Below are positions 54,714 to 64,000 of a stretch of 64,000 nt of DNA, one piece after another. The notes below the pieces were generated by a model. The model was not told the DNA's origin. It was given only the letters and a program-made list of their open reading frames with translations, and made no database searches. Origin of the DNA: Cynocephalus volans (lineage: Eukaryota > Chordata > Mammalia > Dermoptera > Cynocephalidae); assembly GCF_027409185.1 (NCBI RefSeq), contig NC_084475.1, positions 16,264,130 to 16,328,129 on the forward strand, written 5' to 3'. The translations under genes were made by a program, and so were the position numbers. Position 1 is the first letter of the stretch. Every line of letters starts with the position of its first letter.

Positions 54714-64000
<9,287 letters not shown>

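Overview
This is a mammalian nuclear DNA window containing three protein-coding genes in the order RECQL5 (minus strand, 5' half only), SAP30BP (plus strand, complete) and ITGB4 (plus strand, 5' third only). The order and orientation match human 17q25.1. Roughly 29 copies of tRNA-Ile-like SINEs, as monomers and as two kinds of dimer, resemble the CYN SINE family described from colugos (Dermoptera). The most likely source is therefore a flying lemur (Galeopterus or Cynocephalus). This rests on memory of the family rather than on a database search.

Positions 1-7340 hold RECQL5: six coding exons giving residues 1-383 with every superfamily-2 helicase motif. The remaining exons lie left of the window. 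The 0.8 kb between the RECQL5 and SAP30BP start codons (7341-8136) looks like a TATA-less, divergent housekeeping promoter. SAP30BP (8137-41149) has 11 coding exons that join in frame into 308 codons plus a stop, the human length. Its 16.9 kb intron 3 carries most of the repeats. An intergenic stretch (41.4-51.1 kb) is rich in old LINE sequence with young insertions on top. ITGB4 starts in a CpG island with a non-coding exon 1 ending at 51771. Its ATG is at 54714, and 14 coding exons run to the window edge, covering the signal peptide, PSI, hybrid and I-like domains and most of the I-EGF repeats.

The three genes are not a functional unit. RECQL5 is a genome-stability helicase tied to RNA polymerase II, SAP30BP is a nuclear corepressor and splicing cofactor, and ITGB4 is the hemidesmosome integrin of epithelia. 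RECQL5 and SAP30BP probably share a bidirectional promoter region.

The most unusual items are four. (1) A 2.0 kb composite retroelement at 44912-46908 has an L1-like 5' end, about 8.4 tandem units of ~79 bp, a short L1 ORF2-like piece and an L1-like 3' end. It is framed by a 10-bp target-site duplication at a perfect L1 endonuclease site, an SVA-like layout in a non-hominoid. (2) A ~26-nt piece of the U6 snRNA 5' end at 49304-49329 sits between 16-17 bp direct repeats. (3) A ~55-bp tandem duplication of the SAP30BP exon 3 splice acceptor would add an in-frame stop if the upstream copy were used. (4) Several SINE insertions are nested or share the same target site.
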